Assembly: GCA_029881615.1 (NCBI GenBank)
Contig: JAOUMF010000096.1
Coordinates: 1-7,116, forward strand
DNA from: Alphaproteobacteria bacterium
GTDB taxonomy: Bacteria; Pseudomonadota; Alphaproteobacteria; UBA8366; JADFVY01
Direction of reading: 5' to 3'
DNA: 7,116 nucleotides
Below the pieces are notes generated by a model. It saw only the letters and a list, made by a program, of their open reading frames with translations, was not told where the DNA came from and did no database searches. Both the position numbers and the translations under genes were made by a program. Below, one piece after another: positions 5,242-7,116 of the stretch; within the stretch, counting starts at the first letter, position 1, and every line of letters starts with the position of its first letter.

Positions 5242-6477
5242 ATGATTGACGAATTCCACCGCATAAAACGGCTTCCACCCTATGTGTTCGCCGAGGTCAA
5301 CGCCATGAAGGCGGCGGCGCGGGCGGCCGGAGACGACATCATCGATTTCGGCATGGGCAATCCGGATTCACCGACGCCCAGGCATATCGTCGACAAGCTG
5401 TGCGAGACCGTACAGGACCCGCGCACCCACCGCTATTCGCAAAGCCGCGGCATACCGGGCCTGCGCAAGGCCCTCGCCGCCTATTACGACCGCCGCTTCA
5501 ACGTCGATCTGGACCCTGAGACAGAGGCCCTTGTTACCCTGGGTTCCAAGGAGGGACTGGCAAACCTGGCCATGGCGATCACCAGCCCGGGCGACGTTGT
5601 GCTGGTGCCCAACCCCAGCTATCCGATCCATCATTTCGGCTTCATCATCGCCGGCGCGGCAATCCGGTCGCTGCCCGTCGCGGTCAGCACGCCCGAAGAC
5701 CGCGAAGCCTTCATGGCCGCCCTGCACCGCGCGGTGCATCATTCCATTCCCAAACCGGAAGTGCTGGTCCTGAACTTCCCTTCCAATCCGACCGCACAGG
5801 TCGTCGATGTGGATTTCTATGAAGAAGTTGTGGGATTTTGCAAAACCAACGGCATCTATATTCTGTCGGATATTGCCTATGCGGAAATCTATTTCGACGA
5901 CAATCCCCCGCCGTCGATCCTGCAGGTCCCCGCGGCGCGCGACATTGCCGTTGAATTTTCGTCGTTGAGCAAGACCTATTCCATGCCTGGCTGGCGCATC
6001 GGTTTCGCCGCAGGCAACAAACGCCTGATCGGCGCGCTGGCGCGCATCAAGTCATATCTGGACTATGGCGCCTTCACGCCGGTGCAGGTGGCGGCAACCG
6101 CCGCGCTGAACGGCCCGCAGGATTGCGTGGATGAAATCCGGGCGGTTTACAGGGAACGCCGCGACGTGCTGATCGAAGGGTTGGCGGGCGCCGGCTGGGT
6201 CGTCCCCTCGCCGCCCGCGACCATGTTCGCCTGGGCGCCGATCCCGCCCGCGTTCAAGCATCTCGGTTCGCTGGAATTTTCCAAATTATTGCTGCGCGAG
6301 GCCAAGGTAGCGGTGGCGCCGGGGCTGGGTTTCGGCGAATATGGCGACGACCATGTGCGCATCGGGCTGGTGGAAAACATTCACCGGACTCGTCAGGCCA
6401 TACGCAATATCAAAAGCTTCCTGAAAGAGGGCGGCCATAACATACCGCCGGCAAAAGGAAAGACCGCCAAAGAATGA
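5242..6477 (+). CDS. alaC: PLP-dependent class I/II aminotransferase, AlaC-like
   Basis: The product has 411 residues, a full-length fold-type I aminotransferase. Position numbers are from ATG 5242. The N-terminus FHRIKRLPPYVF, DFGMGNPD near 36-42 and the segment HRYSQSRGIPGLRKA closely follow E. coli AlaC and its alphaproteobacterial relatives. PLP-site residues are visible: N182 in FPSNPTAQ, D210 and Y213 in SDIAYAE, the Schiff-base lysine K244 in SLSKTYSMPGWRIG, and the carboxylate-binding arginine R373 in DDHVRIGLVEN. AlaC makes alanine from pyruvate and glutamate in the cytoplasm. Proteins of this kind are often labelled LL-diaminopimelate aminotransferase in alphaproteobacteria, so the exact amino acid is less certain than the fold. 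The stop overlaps the start of homoserine dehydrogenase (ATGA), which implies one operon with translational coupling. A short Lys/Pro-rich tail (PPAKGKTAKE) ends the protein. Confidence 0.92.
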   Translation: MIDEFHRIKRLPPYVFAEVNAMKAAARAAGDDIIDFGMGNPDSPTPRHIVDKLCETVQDPRTHRYSQSRGIPGLRKALAAYYDRRFNVDLDPETEALVTLGSKEGLANLAMAITSPGDVVLVPNPSYPIHHFGFIIAGAAIRSLPVAVSTPEDREAFMAALHRAVHHSIPKPEVLVLNFPSNPTAQVVDVDFYEEVVGFCKTNGIYILSDIAYAEIYFDDNPPPSILQVPAARDIAVEFSSLSKTYSMPGWRIGFAAGNKRLIGALARIKSYLDYGAFTPVQVAATAALNGPQDCVDEIRAVYRERRDVLIEGLAGAGWVVPSPPATMFAWAPIPPAFKHLGSLEFSKLLLREAKVAVAPGLGFGEYGDDHVRIGLVENIHRTRQAIRNIKSFLKEGGHNIPPAKGKTAKE

Positions 6478-7116
6478 CAAAGCCTCTTAAAATCGCTGTC
6501 GCCGGCCTGGGAACGGTCGGTGCCGGCACCTTGAAACTGCTGAATGAGAAAGCCGAACTTCTGACCTTGCGGGCAGGGCGGCAGCTGCAGGTTACCGCGG
6601 TTTCCGCGCGCAACCGCAATATGGACCGGGGCGTCGATATTTCCGACATCCAGTGGTTCGACGACGCGGTGGAAATGGCGCGCGGCGCCGACGCCGATGT
6701 CGTGGTGGAACTGATCGGCGGCAGCGACGGCGCGGCCAAGGCCGTTTGCGAAACGGCATTCGAAACCGGCCGGCACGTGGTAACCGCAAACAAGGCGTTG
6801 CTGGCCCATCACGGTACAACGCTGGCGACGAAAGCCGAAACCGCCAATGTATCGCTGGCTTTCGAAGCGGCGGTAGCCGGCGGCATTCCGGTCATTCGGG
6901 CACTGCGCGAAGGATTGGCCGGAAACCAGATCTCCCGACTGCACGGCATCCTGAACGGCACCTGCAACTATATCCTGACCACCATGCGCGAGACCGGCCG
7001 CGATTTCGCCGACGTCCTGGCCGAGGCGCAACAGCTTGGCTATGCCGAGGCCGACCCCGCCTTCGATATCGACGGCGTCGATGCGGCCCACAAGCTGGCC
7101 CTGCTGTCCTCCGTGG
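6474..7116 (+). CDS. hom: Homoserine dehydrogenase, 3' end outside the window
   Basis: ATG 6474 overlaps the aminotransferase stop by ATGA; the frame is open to the right edge, giving 214 residues. It makes homoserine from aspartate semialdehyde with NAD(P)H, the branch step to threonine and methionine. The Rossmann motif GLGTVGAG is at 11-18. NKALLA at 106-111 carries the conserved lysine of the active site. The family hallmark ILNGTCNYIL lies at 159-168. The homoserine dehydrogenase signature runs from about 185 to 207 (AQQLGYAEADP then DIDGVDAAHK). D198, D203 and K207 have the spacing of the catalytic Asp/Asp/Lys in the yeast enzyme. A purine-rich AAGGAA lies 13 bases upstream, rather far, so coupling to the preceding gene is likely. 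A C-terminal ACT regulatory domain is usual in bacterial enzymes of this type but would be off-window. Confidence 0.95.
   Translation, partial: MTKPLKIAVAGLGTVGAGTLKLLNEKAELLTLRAGRQLQVTAVSARNRNMDRGVDISDIQWFDDAVEMARGADADVVVELIGGSDGAAKAVCETAFETGRHVVTANKALLAHHGTTLATKAETANVSLAFEAAVAGGIPVIRALREGLAGNQISRLHGILNGTCNYILTTMRETGRDFADVLAEAQQLGYAEADPAFDIDGVDAAHKLALLSSV

Noticed and set aside
6393..7091. Minus-strand 232-residue open frame opposite homoserine dehydrogenase
   Set aside because: The plus strand encodes a clear homoserine dehydrogenase with all hallmark motifs. The opposing frame is a shadow of GC-rich codons.

Overview
The window looks like a chromosomal segment of a GC-rich proteobacterium, most probably an alphaproteobacterium. 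An AlaC-type aminotransferase gene directly overlapping a homoserine dehydrogenase gene is an arrangement I know from that class. Codon use is strongly G/C-ending in the two flanking loci. I see no tRNA, rRNA, CRISPR array, transposase or integrase.

Layout. (1) 1-858, plus strand: 3' part of a metallo-beta-lactamase-fold hydrolase gene whose start lies left of the window. (2) 859-1021: short gap between convergent genes, holding one small inverted repeat and no clear terminator. (3) 1022-5058, minus strand: two tandem paralogous genes for large exported proteins, each about 660 residues. Each has a signal peptide, a zincin-like HExxH...WWIE metalloprotease core, a beta-rich middle part, an acidic linker and a cysteine-containing C-terminal domain with a GTWELV start that resembles lipocalin/calycin barrels. 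Transcription runs from the 5058 gene to the 3004 gene. (4) 5059-5241: divergent intergenic region with several stem-loops just upstream of the aminotransferase. (5) 5242-6477, plus: AlaC-like PLP aminotransferase. (6) 6474-7116, plus: 5' part of homoserine dehydrogenase, overlapping the aminotransferase stop by ATGA and running off the right edge.

How the genes fit together. The right-hand pair is a housekeeping amino-acid operon (alanine/pyruvate or related transamination, and the aspartate-family branch to threonine and methionine). The tandem minus-strand pair is the unfamiliar part. The two proteins share all 14 cysteines of their predicted mature regions and keep the full metal-binding signature. 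Their C-terminal 178 residues are nearly the same (23 differences by hand), while their N-terminal catalytic halves have diverged widely. This mosaic pattern, in a two-gene block between ordinary genes, is the best candidate here for an undescribed system: a pair of disulfide-rich exported metallopeptidases sharing one C-terminal module. Their substrate and role cannot be read from the sequence.
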